This document shows positions 36,318 through 48,581 of a stretch of DNA of 64,000 bases, piece by piece (the stretch's first letter is position 1; the number at the start of each line of letters is the position of its first letter). A model generated the notes under the pieces. The model was given only the letters and a program-made list of their open reading frames with translations. It searched no databases and was not told the DNA's origin. The translations under genes and the position numbers were made by a program. This DNA comes from Taxillus chinensis. Its lineage: Eukaryota > Streptophyta > Magnoliopsida > Santalales > Loranthaceae. The stretch lies in the NCBI GenBank assembly GCA_023512835.1, contig CM042088.1:34365664-34429663 (forward strand). The letters are read 5' to 3'.

Positions 36318-36720
36318 ACAGTTGGTAACTTAATGTATATGATGATATGCACAAGACTTGATATTGCTCATGCAATTGACATAGTCAATCATTTTCTCTT
36401 TAATCTTGATAAAAAGCATTGGCAAGTTGTAAAGTAGATATTCAAATATCTCAAAGGTATTAATTTCTAGAGTTTATTTGTGTTTTGGAAGTAGGAAACA
36501 TGTGTTACATAGTTATATAAATCTATATATGGCTGGTGATGTGGATTTCAAGATTTATTTATTTATTTGGGGGGTGGGTGGTTTGTCATCGTAGTCTAGG
36601 TCATAGAAATATGTTACTACATGTTCAACAAAAGTAGAGTATATCTCTATTATAAAAGCTACTAAGGAACTTTTATGGATGCAGAAATTCCTACAATAGT
36701 TAGGTCTCTTATAAGAGAAA
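35333..36720 (+). pseudogene. Decayed Ty1/copia RT-RNase H, split by a TRIM
   Basis: The upstream part reads KSFAMKDLGLAANQILGIKI, then LWLSQLKYIEKVLERFNIGN and STLLASHFKLSSKQC, the post-active-site part of copia (Tork-like) reverse transcriptase. After the TRIM at 35552-36251 the same frame resumes (KKHKVEMLKIS). It is then diverted by a TA repeat and continues in broken frames as DIAHAI, FLFNLDKKHWQVVK and, near 36600-36720, VEYIS/ATKELLW-like RNase H motifs. Stops are numerous. The upstream domains are missing. Confidence 0.82.
35552..36251 (-). mobile_element. Complete TRIM retrotransposon (700 bp)
   Basis: Two near-identical terminal repeats, 35552-35726 and 36076-36251 (175 and 176 bp), both run TGTTAGGATCTGG to CCAACA. 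They are flanked by a perfect 5-bp duplication GTAAG (35547-35551 and 36252-36256). On the minus strand the primer site ACTGGTATTAGATCC follows the LTR at 36076, and a purine tract ACAAGGGGGAGAT precedes the other LTR. The 350-bp interior encodes nothing and holds a directly repeated ~75-bp segment (35910-36060). TRIMs move only with proteins from other elements. Confidence 0.93.
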
Positions 36721-37701
36721 TATGTTTTGTATTGTAATGGAAGCTAATATGATGAGCTTTATTTTGGTACCAATAATTTTTCTGTGTATTGTTAATTACC
36801 TCTCTATTTATGTTGGTGATTGTGTTGATATCCACCTACTGGTAAGGATTATATTTTTGTTATCCCTAGACCCTAGTGATTCTAGGAGGACTTGTGTAAT
36901 CATTAATTTTTTTTGGAGCATTTTCTTTTCTTTTCTTTTTTTGATTAGGTCTCATAGGTTTTTCACTTGAGGGTTTTCCCAACCATAATAATTTTTGATA
37001 TCTCTCATTTTCTTTGTTTATTATGTGCACATGTCATTTGTTAGTATAGGTATATTTTAATTGCAATTTCAATTTTTAACAAGATGAGTTAATTGGAATT
37101 GAAAGTTAGATGTTAACGCGAAGCATAGATGATATTTAAAAAAATCATATCAATCATTAGTGGCTAGGATTGTGATATATTAACATCCGAACTAACAATC
37201 CCGTCAATTTATCTAATAAAATTTTTTTATTCTTTTAATTGCAATAAGGAAAAAAGGAGATTGAGGTGATACCACAAATTGTTATTATTATTTTTAAATT
37301 TTCCCTTGATGTTCAAGCAAATTGTCAGATTGCATTACAGTTAATTATTATTAAAACTAATGCTCTATGATCAAAACTTGATTATTTTGCAGTGACCCGT
37401 TTAGATTTATACTTTCAAACAACATATATTACCCGATGCACACCTCTTTGCAACAAAAGATGCTATAATTAAACACGCGAAGCTTAAAAATTATTGAGAA
37501 AATAGTCCTACATATTCAAGAATTAAAAAGCTTATTAATCAGCTACATATTTGACGCGTACAGAGAGATGAAAATACCATAGAGAAAGGATATGTCATGT
37601 AGATGCATGGATTTTTCTTCTTAACACACCAAGGTAACAAAAGCGAAGATATGAAGGAATTGTGGACGAGTACCACAAGATCTCACTCAGAATTTTCTGA
37701 T
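36721..37701. other. AT-rich intergenic DNA downstream of the GARP gene
   Basis: No gene or classified element seen. It includes the presumed 3' untranslated region and terminator area of the minus-strand GARP gene near 37450-37700. Confidence 0.6.
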
Positions 37702-39669
37702 TCACAGAGTCAGATCCAGGGTACTGGCCCCCTTCGCATCCTTATTATTATTCTTTTTCCCACATTCTTCTTCTTCTTCCATGGTATTCATTTGCCTCGT
37801 CGTCGTCGTCGTGCATGAACACCTCGATGAGAATAAAGAAAGGCACGAGCCACTAGCTTCATCGTCCAAAAAAGGTTTCTGATCAAAAGCAGCTTCATTT
37901 CCATCGTCCTCATGGTCCATGTCAATATTTCCGGGTGAGATCCCGAGACATAAGTTCAAATCCAAGTTGCGGTAGTTTTCTGCTGCTGGAGCAGTGATAC
38001 TCATCAGCTTCCTCTTGTGCGTCTGATCTGAGCCATCCAAACAGCAGTAGTCCTTTTCTTTTCGTTGCAAGGATTGGTGATGACTGGAGGCATGATAGGG
38101 TCGCACTGCCATTGCTGTGGAGGGTTTCAGTTGTTGTGACAACTGATGAAGCCGATCGTTGGGCGTAATTTTTGTGAGCGCGTGGGTCTTCCTGGAGCTA
38201 TGGTAGTCCTGCAGTACCAGCCCCGCAAGGGAGCTAGGTTTTGTCATACGGACAATATCACTATCCAGAGTGCTGCTCGTGCTGCTTCTCAGAGTGGTAG
38301 TGTAATCATAAGGTCTATAAATCTGCCGCCTACTGTGGCCGCCCCATGTAGCGTCATCCGTAGCACTGCCATATCTTTAACATGTTATAAACATACATAT
38401 GCTTTTAGCTAGAAATTTAAGTGCATTTAATTAATTTCGATATTAAGGAGTTTAAGTGCGTGATTATTCATTACCTTGAAATACTAGAATAATTAGGCCT
38501 GGTATGGTGATGACTATAGCTTTGAAGCATTGGGAGCTGGCTGAGGTTGTAGATATGATTATCTACTGATCCCTCCCTCGGAGTGAATGGCCTTTGGCCT
38601 GTTCTTGCTGTCTCATTAAAAATGAATTAAATTAAATAAAATGAATTCAAGTCCTGATAATGGCGAATAATTAATTTCATCGTCATACTTAAGAGAAGTG
38701 AGACGATATAATGAGAATGTAATCAATTTTCGTACGTACCTCGGCTGGGGTCATCAATCTTCTTGCTTCTGTACATCTAAAAATTAGCAGCAAACAAACT
38801 CTAATTAATTAAAAACTACATTTCCTCAAGAAGAAAATTAATATATAAAAGTGTAATTCACGAATTAAGACATAATTGAGTGTGTATGTGTCGGGGATTA
38901 TACTCATTTCCGATTGCGAAATGATGAAATTGAAGTTCATATACACCTGAAGATGGCTCTTGACATGGGCGATGCTGAGGCCTTTAATGTTCATCAATTG
39001 AAGAACCAGCTTGGGTGTTGCTCCTGCATAAATAAATACAACACACTAATATCCATATGGGTCCGCATGATGAAAACAGTTATACCGAACCTATCTAATT
39101 GATGGAATCCAAAATCAAAATAAAAATCCTTAATTTTTGTTTATGCATGTGGGCATATATTATTATGAATTAATATAAATTTGGTAAAAATATGTTAGCA
39201 GGTAGCTATATAGTTACTGGAAAGAGATGTTGATGAACTCACTGTCTGGACCGCCCAAGCGTTGGACAGCGTGAATGAAGCAAAGATGGAGATCAGGGGT
39301 CCAACGCAGCCTGGGCATCTTGGAACGCACATACTGCCGTACGGATCCAGAAGAGTTGTTGGCCGGGGATGATGATGATGCTTTGTTATAGTTATTCTCA
39401 TCATCGCCGTCACCATCACCATCTCCATTTGTTGTAGTGTTCTCTTCCACTGTGCTGTTGCTTGAGCTCCGCCCTTCATTAGTGTTAACGACCTTCATAA
39501 GCTTGCTGCTAATCTCAACGTCGCCACAGTAGTCATCTTGATCTTCTTCCTCATCGCTCCGATCCATTTTCTCTTCATTGCTGTTACTGCTACTGTCACC
39601 TCCCACCATGTCCTCGGTTTCCTTCAAAACAAAACGCCGGGGATTACGATGATGATGTTCATCACACAT
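37702..39669 (-). CDS. GARP (MYB-like) transcription factor with EAR motif, five exons
   Basis: Exons on the minus strand: 39669-39243, 39023-38947, 38776-38740, 38607-38475 and 38374-37702. All have GT/AG borders and compatible phases, giving 448 aa. An in-frame TAG lies 24 nt before the start. An acidic, Ser/Asn-rich N-terminus is followed by the single GARP domain at about residues 109-175: VRQYVRSKMPRLRWTPDLHL, AVQRLGGPDRATPKLVLQLM, NIKGLSIAHVKSHLQMYRSK. The SHLQMYR signature marks the helix that contacts DNA. LDLNLCL near residues 362-368 is an EAR-type repression motif, and the C-terminus ends in a second Leu-rich LDLTL. Closest in layout to the Arabidopsis At2g40260/At2g38300 group (gene names from memory). 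Probably a nuclear transcriptional repressor; its targets are unknown. Confidence 0.92.
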
Positions 39670-42600
39670 GCTCGATGTCTCTCTTGGGAACTACGAAGTC
39701 ATCATCCGATCGCGAACACGCTTGATCTCTTCTCTTCATGTCCCTACGGCAGCCATGTGACCAAAAACCAACCCTAGGCCCTGTGGCCTCTCTCTTTCTC
39801 TATTCCTGTCTCACTCTCTTTTGTCTCTTGCTTTCTGCAGGGTCTCCCCCAAATTTTGAAAACATGAAAATATGACTTCGCATATAGACATGATGTGAGG
39901 TGTCTGTCCTGTCCATCATGTATATGTACACATCACATGCATGTACACATCACATGCATGGATGGAAGGACCATATCAGCATGGAGGAAAACACCAAAAT
40001 TTACTCGATGAGAGATGCGATATCTGTCTCGTGGAATGGCGTGGACACCACACACGCTTGGATTGAACAAAACAAAAATGTGGCAATCATACGAGACACT
40101 AATTGCATCCCCATCTATAACTACCTCGATAGCAAGTTACTCTCATTTCTGGTAAGCATTAATATTTACTATATTTGAGAGGTTTTCTTGGTGCGCGTGA
40201 TACCAAGAAGGTTCCCATACCTATTAGCTAGCTGTATACCACGAAAAGTTGGTATACTTAACCTGCCTCGTGAGCTTTAATTGACTGCAATATCGGACAG
40301 ACATTTTTGTCTCAAAACTAAAGTAGTGAGGGAAATTAAAGTCGACAGGAATTTTAAAAAATAATAATAATTGATATATAATAAAAGCATTTGATTAAAA
40401 TATTTTTTTGCTTTTTTACAATAAAAAAAGGCCTTAAAAAGAATTGAGAGGACTTGAATTTGTAGGCTGCGTGGGGTGTGAAGAAGAAGTCCAAAATCCC
40501 ATGAAAACGTGACCGTCGTTCGGACGAGAATCGCGGAATTGAACACTGTCCCAAGTTATAATTAATTATGACATGGTCGATGATGGTCTGTGCTATTCTT
40601 TCTCTCTCACACACACATATTTTTTTTCTTTTTTAATAATACTAATAACAATAGTAATAAATGTTGTGTCTCACGCGCGCACACCCATGACGACGTATAT
40701 TATCTGAATCTTAAATTTTTCGATTAGATTATTATCAAAAGTAAATCAACGTTCACATCAGTTTTATGATGAGTTGAATTAATTGTACAAATAATTTTTT
40801 TATATTATTATTTATTAATTAAAATGGTCTTGTTCGTAGCCATAGGCAGACATATATAACTTTATCATGCTACCTGGTGCACACTGCACACCCCCGACCT
40901 TCAAAGTCCACGTACGTTAGATGGCTACTACGTCCACAATGATGATCTTGAATAACACGATCGTTTTTTTTTCTCCGTTAATTTCCGGTTTGATCAAACA
41001 TGTAATTGACAGCGGTTTTACCCTTATACCACTGACCACTATATAAGGTGGTAAACTGGTAATACCGTAATAATATCTATTTGTGTGTGTGTGTGTGTGT
41101 GTGAGAGACTCGAGAGTGAGAGAGGGGGAGAGATCTACGTACCTGCTCTTCTATCATGACCTATAATTATTACATGGAACTCGATATTATATTATTTATT
41201 GTATATATCCCAGTACGTACGTGTGCAAGGCAAAGGCACTAGGCGTTGGTCTTAATGGACCAGGAGATCGAGCACCCGCAGAGGCTTTCCCTTTATTCAA
41301 AGTTGAATGACTACTCCATCATCATCACGGGCATCTTGACACCGTTTACAGCTGTTCCAGAACAGCTACCCATGAAAGGAACGGCGGGAAGAAAAAATAT
41401 ATAGAGGCATTCTTCTATCTGACTGACTGTGATCATAATGTCTTTACCTTTTCTTCCATAAACCAACTACAAATAAAATTTAACATATTAAGGACTAACT
41501 TTGAAGCTGTAGAGTAAATAATTAAAGGTTAGTGACATCAATATGTAATAGCATGTTGGAATTACAAAATGGAGAGAAATGTTCAACCTAGAAAATGGGT
41601 GAAACAGTAGCAGCATCGATAATTTTACCCGATCTTTTAATTACCATTTTAGTTCAACTCATTCAACTAACGAGCTTAATCTACTTAGACATCTTTGTCT
41701 TATTTACGGTGAACAAATATTAATTTCATATATAAACTTTCCGATATTATAATTTATAAAGTAAAATAATCCCGCATTATTTATGGACCGTTGAGTAATA
41801 GCGATGGGCGAGTATGGGTTGCCTGTGATGGCTATTAAAACTACGGGTTGTTCAGAAGGGATTCGCCTTCGGACACCTGACTTGTGAAGTCAACCCCCAA
41901 CAGTACCTCTCTCCTCTCCTATATTTTAATTTATTCTTAAATTTTTGTATTATTTTGTTTTAAAAGAGAACCTTTTTTATGTGTATGGATGTACGTGAAG
42001 CTATTAACGCGGATCTACCATACGTTCAGCATAAGCATGTCTGTCCTTTTCCTAATATTTAACAACCATCACCATGTGATTTTACTTCGTTCTTAAAAAA
42101 AAAAAAAAAAAAAGAGTAAAGTAAATACAACCACCACATCCGCTAGCAGCGATCATGCATGATACATGCTGCCGATGCCATGCCCGCATGATGCATGGAT
42201 CATTTTGCCACTATGAGTTTTTTTTTTTTAGGTGGGTGGGGGGCACAATGGTGCTTTTGGCGCTTTAAAATTTCAGGATTCACAACCGCTCATGGAGATT
42301 GATTTTAATTTTCTACTGATTTGGGAATAGAAATAGAATGTTGGTATTATCATTACTAATAGCAGTATGAGAGACGAATATGAAAAAAAAATTATAGTAA
42401 AATTATAAAATAATTATAATTTATTCATATTTTTTTCTTTAATATATGATATACTGCAGCATTATATCTTGTATTTTATGAGTTGATGATAGATGAATGA
42501 GTGTTTACCTTTGTTTATCATTATTATATGAAATTAGGAGTTTAAAATGAATCAGATTAATTCGTTTAGGTCTACAATGGATCAATAATTATCCGGCTCA

Positions 42601-43235
42601 AACCATTTTATTTTTCATTAACTTATCAATTAATTAAACAAAATATGTAATCCATCATTATCATAAAAAGTTCCCAAATTTTGCAAACAGATTTGTGCGA
42701 ATACAGCATTACAACAAAAATAATCAACAATCATTTGATATCAAGACTAGTACATATAGGCTCGTGTTTTAAATGGACTTATATTTTTTTGGTCCAATCC
42801 CTAAAATCCACAGAATTATAGTTTATTTTACACTCCTATATGAGATCGGAATAATATGATAAATATTATGTATTTGTGAGCAATTAAGAGAAGAATCTTA
42901 TTTGATTGACTCATGTTTGATAAGACTTTTCAGACAAGAAAACAAACCTTTTATAAGACATGAAATGTGTTACCAAATGATATTGTAAAACTTTTTGTGG
43001 TATTAAGTCTGCTTGGCTTATGAAAAATCTCCCTCTATTTTTTTTAATAATAATTTTTTATATTTTACGATTTTTTGTTACAGTAAATCAAACAGTAATA
43101 CATGTTATTGTCTTATTTCTATAATTTTTGTGTAGGCTTACCATAACACTCTTTATATAACACTTTTTAATGTGTTACAACTATCAAATATAGAAGATCA
43201 TATAGTATGACATTCTTTGTCTTACAAAAAGTGGG
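39670..43235. other. Intergenic DNA upstream of the GARP gene
   Basis: The first 200 bases contain a CT-rich leader (on +; GA-rich on the gene strand reversed) consistent with a 5' UTR. Two CATGCATG-rich patches (39930-39965, 42150-42200) carry RY-type words. Tandem ACATCACATGCATG lies at 39927-39960. No gene is supported in these 3.5 kb. Confidence 0.6.
41078..41104. repeat. (GT)n microsatellite
   Basis: About 12 GT units followed by GAGAGACTCGAGAG. Confidence 0.9.
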
Positions 43236-43239
43236 GGAC

Positions 43240-43960
43240 ATAAGATCATCATTGGTTTTTGTCCGGGCCCGTTTGGGGTAGGCTTAACCGAAACCAATGG
43301 TGAAAAATAGAGTCTCCACCAACTGCTTTTGAAGTACAGTTGGATACCCTCTACCTTGAGTAGCTAATATGTGGTCTGCGTTATCAGAGAAGGGTTCGGG
43401 AGTTGGTTACGCATAGGAATGAGAGAGGTGAGGATTTGTCTTGGTTTTGTGGTTTTTGGTTTGATGGACAGATGATGAGGAAAGAGAACAAAAAGCCTTT
43501 TTTTTTTGGAAAAGAAAAAGAGTTGATGATGAGTGTAAAGGTTTTTTCATGGTGGAGTGAGGGAGTTGGGTGAGAATTGAAAGAGAATGACATAGGCTTT
43601 TTAGTTTTTCACAAAATGGCTAGAATGTATCCTCTATGTGTTGAATCCCCTTTTATTGTGGGGAGGGAACCTCCTTTTCGGGTGGGCAAAATTTGGTTGT
43701 ATCATCATTAATATGCATTTATTTCTCTATTATGAGTGTCAGTCCTTTTTTATTGCAGAATTCTAGCATTTGTCTCGTGGTTGGACAACTTGCGCGGAAA
43801 AACAAGGCAGCTTGTGAATACCCTTTTTGTTTTGTTGTGAGCACATGTGTCCGACAGGCGTTAACAAGCATCTCTGATCATGTCCAGCTAAGAAAAAACA
43901 TATCCCGTGAACAAATAGCAAGAGAGTCCATGCAAAATAAGGCCAAACAGTGAAGGTCAA
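43240..43960. mobile_element. Ogre-like LTR fragment
   Basis: GAGTCTCCACCAACTGCTTTT and GGTTCGGGAGTTGGTTACGC are diverged versions of phrases in the Ogre-like LTR at 23057-25065. Neither LTR end is clear. GGTCGAAGG-type short repeats close it near 43960-44010. Confidence 0.5.
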
Positions 43961-43979
43961 AAGGTCGATAGGGTTGAAG

Positions 43980-44413
43980 GTCGGAGGGTCGAAGTTGACT
44001 CGAAGCTTATGATTTTCGGGCTAATGGAAGGCTCAGATCCTTACTTCGTATCATTGAGGCTTAGTCCAGATCAGTGGAAGGCTCGAATCCTTACTCCTTA
44101 TTAGTGAAAGGCAATGGAAGGCTCGGATCCTTACTCCGTATCATTGAAGCTTTATTTCGGATCAGTGAAAGGCTTAGATCCTTATTCCATATCATTGAGG
44201 CCTTATTTTGGATCAATGGAAGGCTCAGATCCTTACTTCATATCAGTGGAAGGCTTGTTCCGTATCAGTGGAAGGCTCGAATCTTTACTCTGTATCATTG
44301 AGGCCTTATTTCGGATCAGTGGAAGGCTTGGATCTGTACTCCGTGCTAATGGAAGGCTTGAATCCTTACTCAATGCTAATGAAAGACTTGGATCCTTAAT
44401 CCGTATCAGTGGA
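43980..44413 (-). repeat. Inverted piece of the SIRE-like LTR array
   Basis: About ten copies of GGAAGGCTCGGATCCTTACT followed by CCGTATCAGT, about 30-38 bp each. On the minus strand this reads ACGGAGTAAGGATCCGAGCC, the array word of the LTRs at 22413 and 29838. It ends where the TRIM array begins. Confidence 0.8.
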
Positions 44414-45028
44414 TATAACAGCTCAAGTTCTCTGTAGCACGATATTGTCCAGTTCAGGGCCCAAGCTCAATCTCCGGTTTTGTTCTTGGCAGTGCCACAC
44501 AGGCACCCCAAAAGGCCTCGTGGCAAGAGAGGTCTCCACGCCCTCTTAAGAGGCACGCTTTGTTCTCCTCCCTAGCCGATGTGGGACTTGTAAAGTCCTC
44601 AGACTCCATAATCCACCACCTTAGGAGGCCCACGTCCCTGTGGGACTATCACACACCGACCCGGCCCCCAGCTCTGATACCATCTGTAACAGCCCAAGTC
44701 CCTTGTAGCATGATATTGTCCAGTTCAGGGCCCAAGCCCAATCCCCGGTTTTGTTCTTGGCAGTGCCACACAGGCACCCCAAAAATCTTCGTGCCAGGAG
44801 AAGTCTCCACGCCCTCTTAAGAGGCACGCTTCGTTCTCCTCCCCAGCCGATGTGGGACTTGCAAAGTCCTCAGACTCCACAATCCACCCCCCTTAGGAGG
44901 CCCACGTCCCTATGGGACTATAAAACACTGACCCAGCCCCCAGCTCTGATACCATCTGTAACAGCCCAAGTCTCCCGTAACACGATATTGTCCGATTTAA
45001 GGCCCAAGCCCAATCCTCGGTTTTGTTC
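44414..45028 (-). mobile_element. Tandem TRIM array (LTR-internal-LTR-internal-partial LTR)
   Basis: Three copies of TGTAACAGCCCAAG (TATAACAGCTCAAG in the first) start at 44414, 44685 and 44957, spaced 271-272 bp. On the minus strand each LTR end ...GGGCTGTTACA is followed at once by GATGGTATCAGAGCTGGG, a methionine-tRNA primer site. The LTR (about 200 bp, with CCCACATCGGCT(A/G)GGGAGGAG) belongs to a TRIM family common in eudicots. The third LTR is cut at 45028, where gypsy protease sequence begins. No coding capacity. Confidence 0.87.
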
Positions 45029-48000
45029 AATTGTCCTGTCGCCTGACTCCTTTGGACAGTTGAAGCGCCGAAAGAGACTTCGCCTTGATTTCTTCCCCCC
45101 TCATTACCTTCACCATGCATGTCTTCCCCTCGTCCATGATGCACATTGTGTTGGTGCTAGGTATCGGAATTACTCACACGTGATCAACAAACTTCATCCC
45201 CAACACCATGGGATAATTGTCCATTGACACCACGAAGAGATTCACCTTACCTCTCCATTCGCCGATACTTATCTCGACACCTCGAACAACGCCATAGATT
45301 AGACTAGCACTGGAGTTCACTGCCTTTATCCAGCCCCTCTCTTCCTTGTAGACTATCCCAGTCTTTGAGCTTCCTCCACTTTGATGAAGTTGTTGGTCGC
45401 ACTTGTGTCTATTAAGGCCTTAGTTTCAAGGTGGTTGGCCTTAGTGAGCACGTACATACGCCGCTTTTGTCTTCTAGATGGTGGCACATCCACCTTCACC
45501 TTGATTGCATTAAGGAGTTGCAAGGAACCAAGTCTTGGATTCCTCGCATCCCTCTCTTCGTCTTCGTTGATCATCGCGGAGAGCTTTGAGCGCTCCGGGC
45601 ACTCGAACGCCTTGTGAGGGCCTTCACAAAGGAAATAGGAGATTTTTGGCTTCTCATCGTCCTTGTAACCATTCGCGAAATGTTTTGGGTGATAGTCCTT
45701 GAATGGTTGGAAGGGTCTCCTTTTTCCTTTTACTCCGGTTATCTCCCACACATTTCTCCTTGTGGAACTTGTTATCCTTGGAAGTTGATGAAGAATTGGT
45801 GGCTTTCTCCGGTTTTGTAAGGACCTGTGTTTGAGGTTTTGGGAGATAGTCATGTGATAAAATGCATATTGAGAGATGAAAATATCTAAATGGGAATGTA
45901 CTCATCAAACGGAGCATTTTGACAATAATTGAGCTCAATTTGGAGCCGGGGCCCTGTGGGGGTAATTTTATTATTTTCAGAAATTAAATGGAAGGAATAA
46001 ATAGAGAAAATATAAGAAAATATGTACTTTTATGTTTATGTGGTCCGTGTAAGTGAAGATAGAGAAGGAGAAAACATGTATGTGAAGAGAGAGAAAGAGG
46101 GAGCGTGTTTGAGAAGGAGAAAGAGGAGAACTAAGGAAATTTCAAAGGAGATTTGCGATCCGGGCTCAAATCGACCAAATCCGAGGTAGGGATTCATGCT
46201 TCTCACTCATATGTTGTTAATTATACTTGTTAGAGTAGCTAAAACATGAAAACAAACATCAAATTCATGGAATTTGAGCTATGAACCCTAAGTGTGAAAA
46301 TTTGGGGAAATTCGTGGAATTTCATATTTGTGGCGTTTGAATGCTTATAAAGTGACAAAAATGAGGCAAAGACATGATATGAGGTGTTTGGGTATGAGTT
46401 TGTGTGATTTAGGAGCTTAAAAATGTGAAGTTTGGCCTAAAATGGCAAATTCCCGAATGGTGCAGTGCATGGTCAACTCAAATTTTCAATTGACCATCTG
46501 CAAATTTCAAATGACTATTTGAATCGACCATGTGATAGATCAAAGTGTTTTGTTAGAGCAACTTAATCGGGTGAACTATAGGGGTTATGTGAGATATGAT
46601 CAACTATATTTAGGTCGACCAAGGCATGTTTTAAGATGTTTTGAGTTGTTTTGAGCCGGTTTTCTGTGGTTTCTTCGGGGTTTGATTCCTATGCTTTGTG
46701 GAAAGCCCAATGGGGGGATTTAAGGCTATGAGCCTATGAGTTTGAAGGGACTTGAGAAGTTTAACTTGTTTTATTGTTTTATATGTATGTTTTGTTTATT
46801 TTAACATATTTGGAAGGTGCATGAGATGTCATTAGTGTTTTAAATCATCGGTTTATATGTGGTAATGACATGTGATGTTGTCTTTGCATGAATTATGGTA
46901 CCTAGTGGTCATGTGAGCCTGTGAGCTACCTTGATAAGCCTGTTAGGCTATTGCTAAGGGCCTGGGAGGCAAGATTTATTTAGAGCCTAAGATGTTAATG
47001 TGTTTGAGAGGCAATATTATGCCTGTGAGGCAACATTGTGCCCGAGGGGTAAGATTGTGCCTGGGGGGCAACACGGTGCCTGAGAGGCCATGTGTGGGAA
47101 TACCTGGGAGGCTTGCTTTCTATTTTAATGTGTGAATATATGATTGAGTTGGTGATGTACATGTAAAATGACACGAGCACATGCATACACTTACATATTG
47201 CTAGAGAGTTGGGATGGGTTAGGGAGATATGATCCCTACTGAGCTGTGGTTGCTCACCCCTTCTATTGTATTTGTCTTTGTTTGTTCCAGGTACTTACAG
47301 GAGCTAGGAGGTTTACCAGAGGTGAAGGTCTTATGTGTGCATTTGTTTGTTTTATTGGATTATCAAACTATGATGTAACCCCGTGGGGGAAAGACATGTA
47401 TGTATGTGTGTTGCATGTTTGTATTGTGGATGGAAATGAGATTTCTGTACTTTTGTGTTATATGTGTGATATGGATTAGGGACGACACCCATGCTAAGGT
47501 TCCTTTCTCGGTGTTATCACCAACCCCTTGTCCCTTCAGGTGCGGGCATGGGGGGAATCACTAACCGGTTTCTACGGGTCGGAAATCCGGGGCGTGATAT
47601 GTTTCTTGTATTCAATGAGTGATTCGGCCACTGCCATGGTCAATGCCAAGTCCTGCACATTTCTCCATTGCAGCTCCAACTTCACCCATTGTTGCAATTC
47701 ATTCATGAAGGAAAATAATGAATCCTTCGCGGACATATCCGAGATCTCCAATATCTGCTCTAAAAATTTGTGGATGTATTCTCACACTGTGCCTTTGTGG
47801 GTAAGGCGCCGAAGTTTCGCCCGGGACTCGTCCTCTACATTCTAGAGATAGAATTGGGCCTTAATCTCCCGCTTAAAATTCGCCTAATTGTCGATGACAC
47901 ATAAGCCGCACTCCTTGTCAGCATATCACCGCCTCCACCACACCATAGCCGAATCAACTAAGTATGGCGGAGCGGTCTTCACCTTCGTTGCCTCATCCAC

Positions 48001-48400
48001 AATATTCAAGGTATCGAGGTATTGCTCCATGGTCCAGAGGAAGTTGTTTAACTCCCTTGTATTCCTTGACCCAGCATAGGCCTTAGGCTTCCACACGTTG
48101 ATTTTGGAGCTGGAATGGCCGCTAACGCCACCTTGGGTGATCGCCATCTTGTAGAGAGACCAATCCGCCTTGGTCTCTTTGATTTCCTCCTGCATCGCCA
48201 GGATTTGGGACATGAGAGAATCCTTCAAGCCCTCGAATCGTGAGTTTATGTCGTCCATGGCGGAGTTGATAAGCCTTTGCATCCTCCCATAGCTTTCGTC
48301 ACCCTCTGACTCCAGCCTTTTGATGCTTCCAGTGTGCTCCTCGATCACCTCCATCTGGTCGGTTAACGCCAACTCTAATTTGGCTAACCGACTCTCCAAC
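45029..48400 (-). pseudogene. Decayed gypsy chromovirus gag-protease, split by a solo LTR
   Basis: Minus strand. From 48399 a frame begins MESRLAKLELALTDQMEVIE and continues to WKPKAYAGSRNTRELNNFLW and ...VDSAMVWWRR, the gypsy gag capsid region. Broken frames then give FMNELQQWVKLELQWRNVQD and AVAESLIEYKK. After the solo LTR (45816-47599), gag resumes with a zinc knuckle reading YFLCEGPHKAFEC, in which the first Cys is Tyr. A protease site reads ALIDTSATNNFI (DTSA where DTGA is normal), followed by MDNYPMVLGMKF. Truncated at 45028 by the TRIM array. Stops and frameshifts make it inactive. Related to the element at 1-3376, which holds the opposite end. Confidence 0.87.
45816..47599 (+). mobile_element. 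Solo LTR inserted in gypsy gag
   Basis: It starts TGTAAGGACCTGTGTTTGAG and ends AATCCGGGGCGTGATA, 1.78 kb, in the opposite orientation to the gag it interrupts. Flanks GGTTT and TGTTT are an imperfect duplication, and gag coding sequence continues across the insert. It contains GCCTGNGAGGC-type short repeats (46915-47105), as does the truncated copy at 17723-18719. Confidence 0.8.
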
Positions 48401-48566
48401 GGACATGTTTCCCTCGAAACGGACTTATCTCTCTTTCATTTCCTTAGCGTTGTGCTTCTTGTTGCAGCCTTCATGGCCAACACCACTAATGACAACAGAT
48501 CCTCCGTTTGTCATTTTAGACTATCTCAAAGCTTTTGATTGTCCCACCGAACTTAGCACCGAATTG

Positions 48567-48581
48567 TGCTCTGATACTACT
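48567..48581 (-). promoter_or_regulatory. Primer-binding site of the gypsy element
   Basis: On the minus strand AGTAGTATCAGAGCA follows the LTR end; TATCAGAGC matches the initiator-methionine tRNA site. It fixes this LTR as the 5' one. Confidence 0.8.
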
